From Pimelobacter sp. (GTDB taxonomy: Bacteria; Actinomycetota; Actinomycetes; Propionibacteriales; Nocardioidaceae): a stretch of 44,397 bases of DNA. Numbering within the stretch: position 1 is the stretch's first letter; the number at the start of each line of letters is the position of its first letter. The stretch is taken from positions 15,754 through 60,150 of the forward strand of contig NZZG01000184.1 of assembly GCA_002698575.1 (NCBI GenBank), in the 5' to 3' direction. The notes beneath the pieces are model-generated. The model saw nothing but the letters and a program-made list of their open reading frames with translations, was not told the origin of the DNA and ran no database searches. The position numbers and the translations under genes are program-made. Shown one piece after another: positions 19,075-31,513 of this stretch.

Positions 19075-20328
19075 ATGAGTGTGACCCCCGAAACGAGCAC
19101 CACACCAGCCCGACCCCGAGTCTGTGCGGGACTGGACTGGGCCAAGGACGACCACGTCGTGTGCATCCTCGACACCGACGGCGAGGTGATCGACCGCTTC
19201 ACCATCGCCCACACCGCAGCAGGCCTCAAACGCCTCGTGCATCGCCTGGCCCGCATGGGCGTCGCCGAGATCGGTATCGAACGCGGCGACGGACCGGTCA
19301 TCGAGGCACTCCTCGCGACCGACATCACCGTGCTTGTCATCAGCCCCAACCAGGTCAAGAACCTCCGCTCGCGCTACGGCTCGGCCGGCAACAAGGACGA
19401 CCGCTTCGATGCCTACGTCCTGGCCGACGTCGTGCGCACCGACCGACGCCGACTGACCCCGCTGCAACGCTCGAGTCCCGCGACCAGGGCGCTGCGCACC
19501 AGCGTGCGTGCGCGCCGCGACCTCGTCGAGCACCGTGTCGCGACGACCAACCAGCTGCGCGCGCACCTGCAGATCGTGCTGCCCGCCCTGGTGGGCCTGT
19601 TCAGCGAGCTCGACTCCGCTATCAGCCTGTCCTTCATCGAACGCTTCACCACCCAGACCAAGATCGACTGGCTCACCCCCACACGTACCGGCGAGTGGCT
19701 CAAGAAGACCGGCTACACCGACCGCACCGACCCCGCCCTGCTGTACCAGCGACTCATCGCCGCACCCCGAGGAACCACCGGCAACGACGCCGAGACCGCT
19801 GCCGCGGTGACGCTGGCCTACGTCGCAGTACTGCGAGCCTTGAACACCCAGATCGAGGCCCTCGCGCACACCATCAGCGAGCAGTTCGACGCCCACCCCG
19901 ACCGCGAGATCTTCGCGTCCCTGCCCCGCTCGGGCACCCTGCGCGCAGCCCGACTGCTCGCCGAGATCGGCGATGCCCGCGGCCGGTTCCCGACCGCCGA
20001 CTCGCTGGCCTGCCTGGCCGGGGTGGCCCCCTCGACACGACAGTCCGGCAAGGTCAAGGCCGTCACGTTCCGCTGGTCTGCCGACCGCGACCTGCGCGAC
20101 GCCCTGTGCGACTTCGCCGGCGACTGCCGACGCGCCAACGTGTGGGCCGACGACCTCTACAACCACGCCAGAGCCCGCGGCCACGACCACCCCCACGCCG
20201 TACGCATCCTGGGACGAGCCTGGGCCGACATCATCTGGCGCTGCTGGCAAGACCGCCTCCCCTACCAACCCGAACGACACAACGCCCTCCAACGCGTCCT
20301 CAACCAACGCGCACAACAAGCCGCCTGA
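19075..20328 (+). CDS. IS110-family transposase
   Basis: 417 residues from the ATG at 19075. The N-terminal RuvC-like DEDD domain has D in AGLDWAKDDHVV, E in GIERGDGP and the DDRFDAYVLAD pair. The C-terminal Transposase_20 domain has SLPRSGTLRAARLLAEIGDARGRF and LAGVAPSTRQSGK with the conserved Ser. It is full length with no frameshift, so the element may be active. Close relatives are programmed by a bridge RNA encoded in the non-coding end. Confidence 0.95.
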   Translation: MSVTPETSTTPARPRVCAGLDWAKDDHVVCILDTDGEVIDRFTIAHTAAGLKRLVHRLARMGVAEIGIERGDGPVIEALLATDITVLVISPNQVKNLRSRYGSAGNKDDRFDAYVLADVVRTDRRRLTPLQRSSPATRALRTSVRARRDLVEHRVATTNQLRAHLQIVLPALVGLFSELDSAISLSFIERFTTQTKIDWLTPTRTGEWLKKTGYTDRTDPALLYQRLIAAPRGTTGNDAETAAAVTLAYVAVLRALNTQIEALAHTISEQFDAHPDREIFASLPRSGTLRAARLLAEIGDARGRFPTADSLACLAGVAPSTRQSGKVKAVTFRWSADRDLRDALCDFAGDCRRANVWADDLYNHARARGHDHPHAVRILGRAWADIIWRCWQDRLPYQPERHNALQRVLNQRAQQAA

Positions 20329-20354
20329 AACAGGGAAGGTTGACACAGGGCAAC

Positions 20355-21308
20355 TCATGCGGAGCGCTGGGAGACGTCGTCGAGCGCCCGGACGAGCTCG
20401 GTGGGCAGGGTCTTGTCCTCGAGGCCGAGGGAACCGCGCAGCTGGGCCGCCGTACGTGCGCCGACGATGGGGGCCGTGACGCCGGGGCGGTCCCGGACCC
20501 AGACCAACGCCACCTCGAGCGGGGTCCAGCCCAGGCCTTCGGCGGCTCGTGCCACCGCCTCCACCACGCGGGCGCTGGACTCCTCGAGGTAGGCCCCCAC
20601 GAAGCCGGCGAACGTCGGGGACGCCCCACGGGAGTCGACCGGCGTGCCCCCGCGGTACTTGCCGGTCAGCACGCCCCGGCCCAACGGGGACCAGGGGAAG
20701 AGTCCCAGCCCGGTCGCCACGGCCGCCGGCAGGACCTCGCGCTCCACCGAGCGGTTGAGCAGCGAGTACTCGACCTGCGTGCTCACCAGCGGCGTGCGCC
20801 CCGGTATGGCCTGCTGCCAGGTCGCGGCGCGTGCGGTCTGCCATCCGGTGTAGTTGCTGATGCCGACGTACGACGTGCGTCCCGAGGAGACGGCCCGGTC
20901 GAGGGCGGCCAAGGTCTCCTCGAGCGGGGACGCGCTGCTCCAGGTGTGCACCTGCCACAGGTCCACGTGGTCGACCCCGAGACGGCGCAGCGAGGCGTCC
21001 AGCGACGCGAGCAGGTGGCCACGCGAGGTGTTCACGACGCGCTCGCCGGAGCGGCGCGAGACCCCGGCCTTGGTGGCGAGCACGATCTCGTCCCTCGCCA
21101 CCACGTCACCGACGAGCCGTCCGAGCAGGACCTCCGACTCACCGTCGGTGTACCCGGCCGCGGTGTCGACCAGGGTGCCTCCGGCCTCGGCGAAGGCGAT
21201 CAACGACTCGCGCGCCTCGTGCTCGTCGGTGTCTCGTCCCCAGGTCATCGTGCCCAGGCCCAGACGTGAGACCTGGAGGCCGCTGCCGCCCACACGTCGC
21301 TGCTGCAT
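20355..21308 (-). CDS. Aldo/keto reductase
   Basis: 317 residues. The catalytic tetrad is complete: D48 and Y53 (DTAAGYTDGESE), K80 (LATKAG) and H121 (VDLWQVHTW). The C-terminal NADP-binding loop APIVGARTAAQL is present. It is an NADPH-dependent carbonyl reductase of the AKR family; the substrate is not inferable. The stop is only about 25 bp from the IS110 transposase stop, and the gene itself is intact. Confidence 0.92.
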   Translation of the reverse strand: MQQRRVGGSGLQVSRLGLGTMTWGRDTDEHEARESLIAFAEAGGTLVDTAAGYTDGESEVLLGRLVGDVVARDEIVLATKAGVSRRSGERVVNTSRGHLLASLDASLRRLGVDHVDLWQVHTWSSASPLEETLAALDRAVSSGRTSYVGISNYTGWQTARAATWQQAIPGRTPLVSTQVEYSLLNRSVEREVLPAAVATGLGLFPWSPLGRGVLTGKYRGGTPVDSRGASPTFAGFVGAYLEESSARVVEAVARAAEGLGWTPLEVALVWVRDRPGVTAPIVGARTAAQLRGSLGLEDKTLPTELVRALDDVSQRSA

Positions 21309-21314
21309 GGCAGA

Positions 21315-21320
21315 AACCTA
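21315..21320 (-). promoter_or_regulatory. -10 hexamer of the aldo/keto reductase gene
   Basis: Minus-strand TAGGTT, 6 nt before the ATG at 21308. Confidence 0.45.
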
Positions 21321-21364
21321 GCCAAGTCGGGCCTGCCGGTGGTGAGCAGCCCACCGACACGCCC

Positions 21365-21370
21365 TAGGAT
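21365..21370 (+). promoter_or_regulatory. -10 hexamer deciding the uppP start
   Basis: TAGGAT ends 7 nt before the GTG at 21378, favouring that GTG over the ATG at 21387. Confidence 0.5.
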
Positions 21371-21377
21371 TCGGCGG

Positions 21378-22202
21378 GTGTGGGAGATGCTCCAGGCCAT
21401 CGTGCTCGGAACGATCCAGGGGCTCACGGAGTTCCTGCCGATCTCGAGCAGCGCGCACCTGCGCATCTATCCCGAGCTGTTCGGCTGGGGCGACCCGGGA
21501 GCCGCCTTCACGGCCGTCATCCAGATCGGTACCGAGCTCGCGGTCCTCATCTACTTCCGCGAGGACATCCTGCGCATCGCCTCCACCTGGCTGCGCTCGC
21601 TGGTGCGACCCGAGCTGCGAGGCCACCTGGACGCGCGGATGGGCTGGTTCATCATCGTCGGGTCGCTGCCGATCGTGGTCCTGGGCATCACGCTCAAGGA
21701 CGTCATCGAGCGCGACTTCCGCAACCTGTGGATCATCGGCACCACCCTGATCGTCGGCGGCCTGATCCTCGGGATCGCCGACCGGCTGGGCGCCAACCAG
21801 AAGAAGATCAAGCAGATCACGCTGCGCGACGCCGTCCTGATGGGCGTGGCGCAGGCGATGGCCCTGATCCCGGGGGTCTCGCGCTCGGGCGCGACGTTGT
21901 CGATGGGCCGGGCCTTGGGCTACGAGCGGGAGGCGGCCACCCGCTACGCCTTCCTCCTGGCCATCCCAGCCGTCGTGGGCGCCGGGTTGTTCGAGCTCAA
22001 GGAGATCCCCCACGGGGAGAACACCTACGGCTGGGGCCCCACCGCCGTGGCCACGGTGGTCTCGTTCGTCGTCGGCTACGCCGCGATCGCCTGGCTGCTG
22101 CGCTACGTCTCCACCCGCTCCTACACCCCGTTCGTGCTCTATCGGGTGGTGCTGGGTGTCTCGACCCTGGTGCTGGTCGGCACCGGGGTGCTCATCGCCT
22201 GA
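21378..22202 (+). CDS. uppP: Undecaprenyl-diphosphate phosphatase
   Basis: 274 residues from the GTG at 21378. Polytopic membrane protein with the two BacA/UppP signatures: QGLTEFLPISSSAHL (15-28, catalytic E18 region) and PGVSRSGAT (165-173). The SSSAH stretch has Ala where SSSGH is usual. It recycles the C55 lipid carrier for peptidoglycan synthesis. It converges on corA with a 9-bp gap. Confidence 0.94.
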   Translation: MWEMLQAIVLGTIQGLTEFLPISSSAHLRIYPELFGWGDPGAAFTAVIQIGTELAVLIYFREDILRIASTWLRSLVRPELRGHLDARMGWFIIVGSLPIVVLGITLKDVIERDFRNLWIIGTTLIVGGLILGIADRLGANQKKIKQITLRDAVLMGVAQAMALIPGVSRSGATLSMGRALGYEREAATRYAFLLAIPAVVGAGLFELKEIPHGENTYGWGPTAVATVVSFVVGYAAIAWLLRYVSTRSYTPFVLYRVVLGVSTLVLVGTGVLIA

Positions 22203-22211
22203 GCGCCGCGG

Positions 22212-23192
22212 TCACACCCAGCCGGCTCGTTTGAAGAGCCACCACAGCGCCGCCGAGGCACCGGCCATGAGCAGCAGGGCGAAGGGGTAGCCCAGGCTCC
22301 AGTGCAGCTCCGGCATGTCGTCGAAGTTCATCCCGTAGATCCCGGCGATCAGCGTCGGTACGACGACGATGGCGGCGCCCGCGGAGATCTTGCGCATGTC
22401 GTCGTTCTGCTGCACCGAGATGGACGCCAGGTGGGCGTCGAAGGCGGTCGAGAGCAGGCCGTCGAGGCTGTCGACGATCTCGGCGGCCTGGTTGAGGTGG
22501 TCGACCACGTCGCGGAAGAACGGCGCCGCCTCCCCGCGCACTCCCGGGACGGTCCCGGCCGCGAGGCGTCGCATCGGCTCCCGCAGCGGCAGGACGGCTC
22601 GCCGTACCTCGGCGATCTCACGCTTGAGGGCGTAGATCCGCGCCGAGTCGCGGGTGCGCTCGGGGGAGAACACGGACTCCTCGACCTCGTCGACGTCCTC
22701 CTCGAGCGCCACCACGACCTCGGTGTAGGCGTCCACGACGACGTCGCTGACGGCGTAGACCACGGCCGAGGGTCCGTGGGTGAGCAGGGTGCTCGACCGC
22801 TCCAGGCGGTGGCGCGCGTCCTGCAGCTGCGAGCCGCGACCGTGCCGGACGGTGATCACGAAGTCGCCTCCCACGAACAGGCTGATCTCACCGGTCTCCA
22901 CGGCATCGTCCTCGTCCACGTACCAGAGCGTCTTGAGGATGAGGAACAGGTGGTCGTCGTACAGGTCGACCTTGGGCCGCTGGTGCGCCTTGACGGCGTC
23001 CTCGACGGCCAGGGCGTGGAGCCCGAACGCCTCGGCGACCTCGGTGAGCTCCGTCTCGCTGGGCTGGTACAGGCCGAGCCAGACGAAGCCCTCGCCCTGG
23101 GTCGCGCTGCGACGCAGGGCGGCGTAGTCGTGCGGCGGACAGTCGACCGCGATCCGGGAACCACCCTTGTAGACGGCGCTGTCGACGATCAC
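22212..23192 (-). CDS. corA: CorA-type magnesium/cobalt transporter
   Basis: 326 residues from the GTG at 23192, which gives the usual family N terminus (VIVDSAVYKGG). A GTG at 23216 is an alternative. A long cytoplasmic helical domain is followed by two C-terminal membrane segments, the first ending in the selectivity motif YGMNF. It forms a homopentameric Mg2+ channel in the inner membrane. TACCGT lies 6 nt before the chosen start. Confidence 0.93.
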   Translation of the reverse strand: MIVDSAVYKGGSRIAVDCPPHDYAALRRSATQGEGFVWLGLYQPSETELTEVAEAFGLHALAVEDAVKAHQRPKVDLYDDHLFLILKTLWYVDEDDAVETGEISLFVGGDFVITVRHGRGSQLQDARHRLERSSTLLTHGPSAVVYAVSDVVVDAYTEVVVALEEDVDEVEESVFSPERTRDSARIYALKREIAEVRRAVLPLREPMRRLAAGTVPGVRGEAAPFFRDVVDHLNQAAEIVDSLDGLLSTAFDAHLASISVQQNDDMRKISAGAAIVVVPTLIAGIYGMNFDDMPELHWSLGYPFALLLMAGASAALWWLFKRAGWV

Positions 23193-23198
23193 GTGCTC

Positions 23199-23204
23199 AC
23201 GGTA
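23199..23204 (-). promoter_or_regulatory. -10 hexamer of corA
   Basis: Minus-strand TACCGT, 6 nt before the GTG at 23192; supports that start over the one at 23216. Confidence 0.45.
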
Positions 23205-23232
23205 GCGCCGCCGCACGTTTCGGCGGACGCCC

Positions 23233-23238
23233 TAGAGT
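23233..23238 (+). promoter_or_regulatory. -10 hexamer of the histidine phosphatase gene
   Basis: TAGAGT, 7 nt before the ATG at 23246. Confidence 0.5.
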
Positions 23239-23245
23239 CGCCAGC

Positions 23246-24010
23246 ATGGCAACGGTGATCCTCGTCCGGCACGGGCGTACGACGGCGAACGCGTCGGGCA
23301 CGCTCGCGGGACGCACAGCAGGGGTGAAGCTGGACGACGTCGGCACCGGCCAGGCCGACCGTGCCGCCGCGCGGCTCTCCAGCGTGCCGCTCGTGGCGGT
23401 GGTGAGCAGCCCGCTGGAGCGGTGCCGCCAGACCGCCAAGGCGGTCCTGGGCGCCCAGGAGGACGACCGCCGGCTGCGCGTGACGGTGGACAAGGCGATC
23501 ACCGAGTGCGACTACGGGACCTGGCAGGGCAGCGCGCTGCGCGACCTGGCCAAGGAGCCGCTGTGGAAGACGGTCCAGTCGCAGCCCTCCGCCGCCACCT
23601 TCCCGGGCGGGGAGTCGATGGCGACCATGCAGGCGCGCTCGGTGGCGGCGATCCGGCAGCGCGACGCCGCCATCGAGGCCGAGCACGGCGCGGGAGCGGT
23701 ATGGGTGGCCGTCAGCCACGGCGACATCATCAAGTCGGTGCTGGCCGACGCTCTGGGGATGCACCTGGACCTGTTCCAGCGCATCGGAGTGGACCCGGCG
23801 TCGATCTCGATCGTCCGCTACACCGGGGCGCGCCCCTACGTCCTGGCCTCCAACACCCACGAGGGCGACCTGTCCTGGCTCAAGGCCGCGCCGGCCACGA
23901 GGCGCAGGGCCCGCAAGGGTGCCGCTGGTGCCCCCGTCGACAGCGGTGCCGTCGTCGGTGGTGGCGCCGGACCCGGTGCCCCGGGCGCGAGCCCTACGGG
24001 CCGGTCATAG
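23246..24010 (+). CDS. Histidine phosphatase family protein (phosphoglycerate-mutase-like)
   Basis: 254 residues. RHGRT at 8-12 carries the phospho-accepting His, and SHGDI near residue 158 carries the second catalytic His. SSPLERCRQTAKAV and FPGGESM are typical of the phosphatase branch. A basic then Gly/Ala/Pro-rich tail of about 40 residues follows the fold. It is the first gene of a conserved actinobacterial block with DUF3090, an SCO1664-type protein and mshC; the substrate is unknown. Confidence 0.9.
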   Translation: MATVILVRHGRTTANASGTLAGRTAGVKLDDVGTGQADRAAARLSSVPLVAVVSSPLERCRQTAKAVLGAQEDDRRLRVTVDKAITECDYGTWQGSALRDLAKEPLWKTVQSQPSAATFPGGESMATMQARSVAAIRQRDAAIEAEHGAGAVWVAVSHGDIIKSVLADALGMHLDLFQRIGVDPASISIVRYTGARPYVLASNTHEGDLSWLKAAPATRRRARKGAAGAPVDSGAVVGGGAGPGAPGASPTGRS

Positions 24011-24013
24011 GGT
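24008..24013 (+). promoter_or_regulatory. -10-like hexamer before the DUF3090 gene
   Basis: TAGGGT overlaps the preceding stop and is 7 nt from the ATG at 24021. The gene may have its own leaderless transcript inside the operon. Confidence 0.4.
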
Positions 24014-24020
24014 GAGTGGC

Positions 24021-24602
24021 ATGGCTCCGATCGTCCACGGCTTCGACCCGCCGGAACGCTTCGTCACCGGCACCGTCGGTGAGCCGGGCGCACGCACGTT
24101 CTTCCTGCAGGCCCGCACCGGTGCGCGGCTGACCAGTGTCTCGCTCGAGAAGCAGCAGGTCTCCGCGCTCGCCGAGCGCATCGACGAGCTGCTCGACGAG
24201 GTGATGGCCAACCAGGCCAGCCAGTCGGTGGTGCCCGCGGTGGCGCCGCTCGCCCTCGACGACGCGGCACCGCTGGAGCAGCCCATCGAGGAGGAGTTCC
24301 GCGCCGGGACGATGACGTTGTCGTGGGATCCCTCCGACGAGCGCGTGGTCATCGAGGTGTTCCCGTTCTCCGAGGCGGCGGTCGTCTCGCCCGACCAGCT
24401 CGACGAGGACGACTTCCAGGAGCCCGAGCCGGACGAGGTGTTCCTGGTCCGGCTGACCGCCGCGGCCGCGCGCTCCTTCGTCAAGCGTGCCGAGCAGGTC
24501 CTGGAGGCGGGGCGTCCCAGCTGCCCGTTCTGCGGCAACCCGATCGACCCCGCCGGACACCTGTGCGTCCGGGCCAACGGCTTCCGCCGGCGCGACCCGT
24601 GA
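24021..24602 (+). CDS. DUF3090-family protein with C-terminal zinc ribbon
   Basis: 193 residues from the ATG at 24021. The C terminus has CPFCGNPIDPAGHLCVRANG (residues about 168-187), a CxxC...C/H zinc-site pattern diagnostic for DUF3090. The rest is an acidic alpha/beta region with no catalytic motif I recognise. It is always met next to the SCO1664-type kinase-like protein in actinobacteria, so the two probably act together; function undefined. Confidence 0.88.
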   Translation: MAPIVHGFDPPERFVTGTVGEPGARTFFLQARTGARLTSVSLEKQQVSALAERIDELLDEVMANQASQSVVPAVAPLALDDAAPLEQPIEEEFRAGTMTLSWDPSDERVVIEVFPFSEAAVVSPDQLDEDDFQEPEPDEVFLVRLTAAAARSFVKRAEQVLEAGRPSCPFCGNPIDPAGHLCVRANGFRRRDP

Positions 24603-24627
24603 CCTGGCTGTGGGCACCCGCGGCCCG

Positions 24628-25371
24628 ATGAGTGCCCTGGAGCTGCACGGCCGGATCATGCCGGCCTCGAACGCGACCTTCCTCGGTGAGCTGGGTGGAC
24701 GCAAGGTGGTCTACAAGCCGGTGGCGGGCGAGCGTCCGCTGTGGGACTTCCCGGACGGGACGCTGGCCGGGCGCGAGGTGGCGGCGTACGCCGTCTCGCA
24801 GGTCGTGGGCTGGGACGTCGTCCCGCTGACCTGGTTGGGCGAGGGACCGCACGGGATCGGGATGCTCCAGGAGTGGCAGGAGCCCGATCCCGAGCAGGAG
24901 GCTGTCACGCTGGTGGCCCCGTCCGAGGTGCCACAGGGGTGGCGGACGGTCTTCGAGGGGGTCGACGACCACGACCGCGACGTCACCCTGATCCACGAGG
25001 ACACCACGCCGCTGCGGCGGATGGCCGTCTTCGACGTCATCACCAACAACGCCGACCGGAAGGGCGGCCACGTGCTCGAGATGACCTCGGGTCATCGCTA
25101 CGGGGTCGACCACGGGCTGACCTTCCACCACGAGGCCAAGCTGCGCACGGTCCTGTGGGGCTGGCACGGCGAGCCCCTCGACGACGAGGAGGTCGCCGGG
25201 ATCGAGCGGGTGGTCGGCGCGTTGTCCGGCGACCTGGGGGAGACCCTCGCCGAGCACCTGACGGACCTCGAGATCAGCGTCCTGGGCCGGCGCTGCCGCC
25301 GGCTCCTGGAGCACGGCGTGCTCCCCGTCCCCCGCGGCGAGTGGCCGTCGATCCCCTGGCCGCCCTTCTGA
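24628..25371 (+). CDS. SCO1664-family PI3K-like protein
   Basis: 247 residues from the ATG at 24628; a GTG at 24610 is possible. It shows remnants of a phosphatidylinositol-3/4-kinase-like fold: a conserved Lys in GGRKVVYKPVAGERPLWDF, AVFDVITNNADRKGGHVL with catalytic-loop-like Asp and Asn residues, and YGVDHGLTFH as a DFG-like element. It probably binds ATP and phosphorylates or adenylylates an unknown target. It lies between the DUF3090 gene and mshC. Confidence 0.85.
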   Translation: MSALELHGRIMPASNATFLGELGGRKVVYKPVAGERPLWDFPDGTLAGREVAAYAVSQVVGWDVVPLTWLGEGPHGIGMLQEWQEPDPEQEAVTLVAPSEVPQGWRTVFEGVDDHDRDVTLIHEDTTPLRRMAVFDVITNNADRKGGHVLEMTSGHRYGVDHGLTFHHEAKLRTVLWGWHGEPLDDEEVAGIERVVGALSGDLGETLAEHLTDLEISVLGRRCRRLLEHGVLPVPRGEWPSIPWPPF

Positions 25372-25381
25372 GCCCTGGCCG

Positions 25382-25387
25382 TAGGCT
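25382..25387 (+). promoter_or_regulatory. -10 hexamer of mshC
   Basis: TAGGCT, 6 nt before the ATG at 25394. Confidence 0.5.
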
Positions 25388-25393
25388 GCCGAC

Positions 25394-26632
25394 ATGCGTG
25401 CCTGGAACCCCCCGACGATCCCGACACTGCCCGTGACCGCTCCGGCGGTCTCGTTGCACGACACCTCCTCCGGCCGACAGGTCACCACCTCGCCCGACGG
25501 TCCGGCGCGCCTCTACGTCTGCGGGATCACGCCCTACGACGCCACCCACCTGGGCCACGCGGCGACGTACGTCGGCTTCGACCTGCTCAACCGGGCCTGG
25601 CGCAACGCCGGGCACGACGTCACCTACGTGCAGAACGTCACCGACGTCGACGACCCGCTCCTGGAGCGTGCCACGAAGGTCAACATCGACTGGGTCGAGC
25701 TGGCGGAGCGGGAGACCGAGCTGTTCCGCCAGGACATGCAGGCCCTGCGGGTCCTGCCGCCCGCGGCCTACATCGGTGCCGTGGAGTCGATCCCGGTGGT
25801 GATCGACCTCATCCAGGTCCTCGAGCGGGCCGGGGCGGTCTACCAGGTCGAGCAGGACCTGTACTTCTCGGTCACCGCGGACGGCGCCTTCGGCGAGGAG
25901 TCCGGCTTCGACCGCGACACCATGCTGTCGCTGTTCGCCGAGCGCGGGGGAGACCCGGATCGTGCGGGCAAGCGGGACCCCCTCGACTGCGTGGTCTGGC
26001 GTGGCGAGCGACCGGGCGAGCCGTCGTGGCCCAGCCCGTGGGGTGCCGGAAGGCCGGGCTGGCACATCGAGTGCGCCGCCATCGCGCTGACCCACCTGGG
26101 CAGCGGCATCGACGTCCAGGGCGGCGGCAGCGACCTGGTCTTCCCGCACCACGAGATGTGCGCGGGGCACGCGCAGGTGGCACGGCCCGGCACGTCGTTC
26201 GCCCAGGTGTACAGCCACGCCGGGATGGTCGGCTACGACGGCGAGAAGATGTCGAAGTCGCGCGGCAACCTCGTCTTCGTCTCGGCGTTGCGCAACAGCG
26301 ACATCGACCCGATGGCCATTCGCCTCGCGCTGCTGCGGCACCACTTCCGCAGTGACTGGGAGTGGACCGACGCCGAGCTGTTCGAGGCCCTGGACTCGCT
26401 GGCCCAGTGGCGCAAGGCGGCCGCTCTCGGCACCGGTGCGCCGGCCGCTCCCGTCGTGGAGGAGGTGCTGGCCGCCGTCGCCGACGACCTCGACGCCCCG
26501 CGCGCGGTCGCCGCGATCGATGCCTGGGTGGCCGCGACCCTCGGGGTGGACGGTCTGGCCGACACCTCCGACCCGGACGCGGCCGTGGCGATCATCGCCG
26601 TCGCCGACGCGGCGCTGGGCATCCAGCTCTAG
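25394..26632 (+). CDS. mshC: MshC, cysteine:GlcN-Ins ligase (mycothiol synthesis)
   Basis: 412 residues. It is related to class I cysteinyl-tRNA synthetase: C43 in [16 protein letters not shown] with the HLGH ATP motif at 52-55, WHIECAAI with a second zinc-ligand Cys, HHEMC, and KMSKS at 285-289. The anticodon-binding domain is shortened, and the N terminus ([10 protein letters not shown]) is MshC-type. It joins cysteine to glucosaminyl-inositol using ATP. This places the organism among mycothiol-producing actinobacteria. Confidence 0.95.
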   Translation: MRAWNPPTIPTLPVTAPAVSLHDTSSGRQVTTSPDGPARLYVCGITPYDATHLGHAATYVGFDLLNRAWRNAGHDVTYVQNVTDVDDPLLERATKVNIDWVELAERETELFRQDMQALRVLPPAAYIGAVESIPVVIDLIQVLERAGAVYQVEQDLYFSVTADGAFGEESGFDRDTMLSLFAERGGDPDRAGKRDPLDCVVWRGERPGEPSWPSPWGAGRPGWHIECAAIALTHLGSGIDVQGGGSDLVFPHHEMCAGHAQVARPGTSFAQVYSHAGMVGYDGEKMSKSRGNLVFVSALRNSDIDPMAIRLALLRHHFRSDWEWTDAELFEALDSLAQWRKAAALGTGAPAAPVVEEVLAAVADDLDAPRAVAAIDAWVAATLGVDGLADTSDPDAAVAIIAVADAALGIQL

Positions 26633-26651
26633 GCGCACCACTAGGCACGGC

Positions 26652-26670
26652 GCCGGCTCGAGCAGCCGGC
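26652..26670. terminator. Hairpin between convergent mshC and PAC2 genes
   Basis: GCCGGCT-CGAGC-AGCCGGC, 7-bp stem and 5-nt loop, about 20 bp past the mshC stop. Probably a terminator. Confidence 0.5.
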
Positions 26671-26680
26671 AGCACACCGA

Positions 26681-27562
26681 CTAGGCGGGTGCGCCCGGCT
26701 GAGGTGGCGCGGACGGGCCGTCGTCGCCGCGGCGCTTCAGGTAGCGCTCGAACTCCCGCGCGATCGCCTCGCCCGAGGCCTCGGGCAGGTCCGCGGTGTC
26801 GCGGGTCTCCTCGAGGGAACGCACGTAGTCGGCGACGTCCTCGTCCTCCTCGGCGAGGTCGTCGACCCCGCGCTCCCACGCCTTGGCGTCCTCGGCGAGG
26901 TCGTCGAGCGGGATGGAGACCTCGAGCAGGTCCTCCAGCTGGCTGAGCAGCGCCAGCGTGGCCTTGGGGCACGGCGGCTGGGCGACGTAGTGCGGGACCG
27001 CTGCCCAGTAGGAGACCGCCGGGATGTCCAGGCGCGCGCACGCGTCCTGGAACACGCCCACGATGCCCGTGGGGCCCTCGTAGGTGGACTGCTCGAGCCT
27101 GAGCCGATCGACGAGCTCCGGCTCGGTCGCCGTCCCGGTCACCGGGATGGGCCGGGTGTGCGGGGTGTCGGCCAGCAGCGCCGCGAGCGTCACCACCAGC
27201 TCACCCCCGAGCTCGTCACAGGCGGCGAGGAGCTCGGCGCAGAACTGCCGCCACCGCATGTTCGGCTCGATCCCCCGGATCAGGATGACGTCGCGGTCCA
27301 GGTCGGGAGGTGAGGCGACGGCGATCTGGGTGCTGGGCCACGTGAGTCGCCGGTGTCCGTGGTCGTCGGTGCCCACCACCGGGCGGTTGACCTGGAAGTC
27401 GTAGAACTCCTCGGGGTCCACCGCCGCGATCACCCGGGCGTTCCAGACCTCCATCAGGTGGTCGACCACCGAGGACGCCGCGTCGGCGGCGTCGTTCCAG
27501 CCCTCGAAGGCCGCGATGACCAGCGGGTCGACCAGGTCCGGGGTGTCCTCCATCTCGATCAC
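26681..27562 (-). CDS. PAC2-family protein (proteasome-assembly-chaperone-like)
   Basis: 293 residues from the GTG at 27562, preferred over the ATG at 27553 because TAGGCT lies 7 nt upstream and [21 protein letters not shown] is the usual N terminus. PAC2 fold: [69 protein letters not shown]. The C-terminal tail is acidic. In actinobacteria the role is unproven; a link with the proteasome is only suggested by the fold and by the presence of arc in this window. Confidence 0.88.
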   Translation of the reverse strand: MIEMEDTPDLVDPLVIAAFEGWNDAADAASSVVDHLMEVWNARVIAAVDPEEFYDFQVNRPVVGTDDHGHRRLTWPSTQIAVASPPDLDRDVILIRGIEPNMRWRQFCAELLAACDELGGELVVTLAALLADTPHTRPIPVTGTATEPELVDRLRLEQSTYEGPTGIVGVFQDACARLDIPAVSYWAAVPHYVAQPPCPKATLALLSQLEDLLEVSIPLDDLAEDAKAWERGVDDLAEEDEDVADYVRSLEETRDTADLPEASGEAIAREFERYLKRRGDDGPSAPPQPGAPA

Positions 27563-27569
27563 GGTGGGA

Positions 27570-27575
27570 AGCCTA
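27570..27575 (-). promoter_or_regulatory. -10 hexamer deciding the PAC2 start
   Basis: Minus-strand TAGGCT, 7 nt before the GTG at 27562. Confidence 0.5.
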
Positions 27576-27637
27576 GAGGAGGCTGTGGCGTTGAGGATTT
27601 CACCCGTGCCACGCGCCGGTGTCACGATCTGAGAATC

Positions 27638-31420
<3,783 letters not shown>

Positions 31421-31439
31421 GCGCTGGTGGCTGGATCGC

Positions 31440-31500
31440 GCCGTTTGGTCCCAAACGACAACATTTCGGGCGCCGATCGTGTTGTTTGGGACCAAACGGC
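31440..31500. repeat. Intergenic inverted-repeat element, copy 2
   Basis: Arms 31440-31460 and 31480-31500 around a 19-nt spacer, in the same geometry as copy 1. The cores are at 31442-31457 and 31483-31498 (41 bp apart). One base of the right arm differs (T for C), which in RNA would leave a G-U pair. It lies between metH and the HAD gene on the same strand, ending 13 bp before the HAD start. Confidence 0.9.
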
Positions 31501-31513
31501 ATCATCTTCGCCG

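Larger units (their letters stand above)
18940..20345 (+). mobile_element. IS110-family insertion sequence (ends approximate)
   Basis: One DEDD transposase gene preceded by a non-coding left part of roughly 100-240 bp and followed by about 15-20 bp before the host aldo/keto reductase stop. IS110 elements lack conventional terminal inverted repeats, so the borders cannot be fixed without an empty site. The left part carries a 14/15-bp direct repeat (18965-18979 and 19009-19023) and the 12-bp palindrome GGTCCCGGGACC (19022-19033). Confidence 0.6.

Noticed and set aside
21387..22202. ATG at 21387 as the uppP start
   Set aside because: The GTG at 21378 has a -10 hexamer at 7 nt and matches the usual N-terminal length.
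27563..27637. Cobalamin riboswitch upstream of metH
   Set aside because: Only 75 bp separate the divergent starts and no B12-box-like element is seen.
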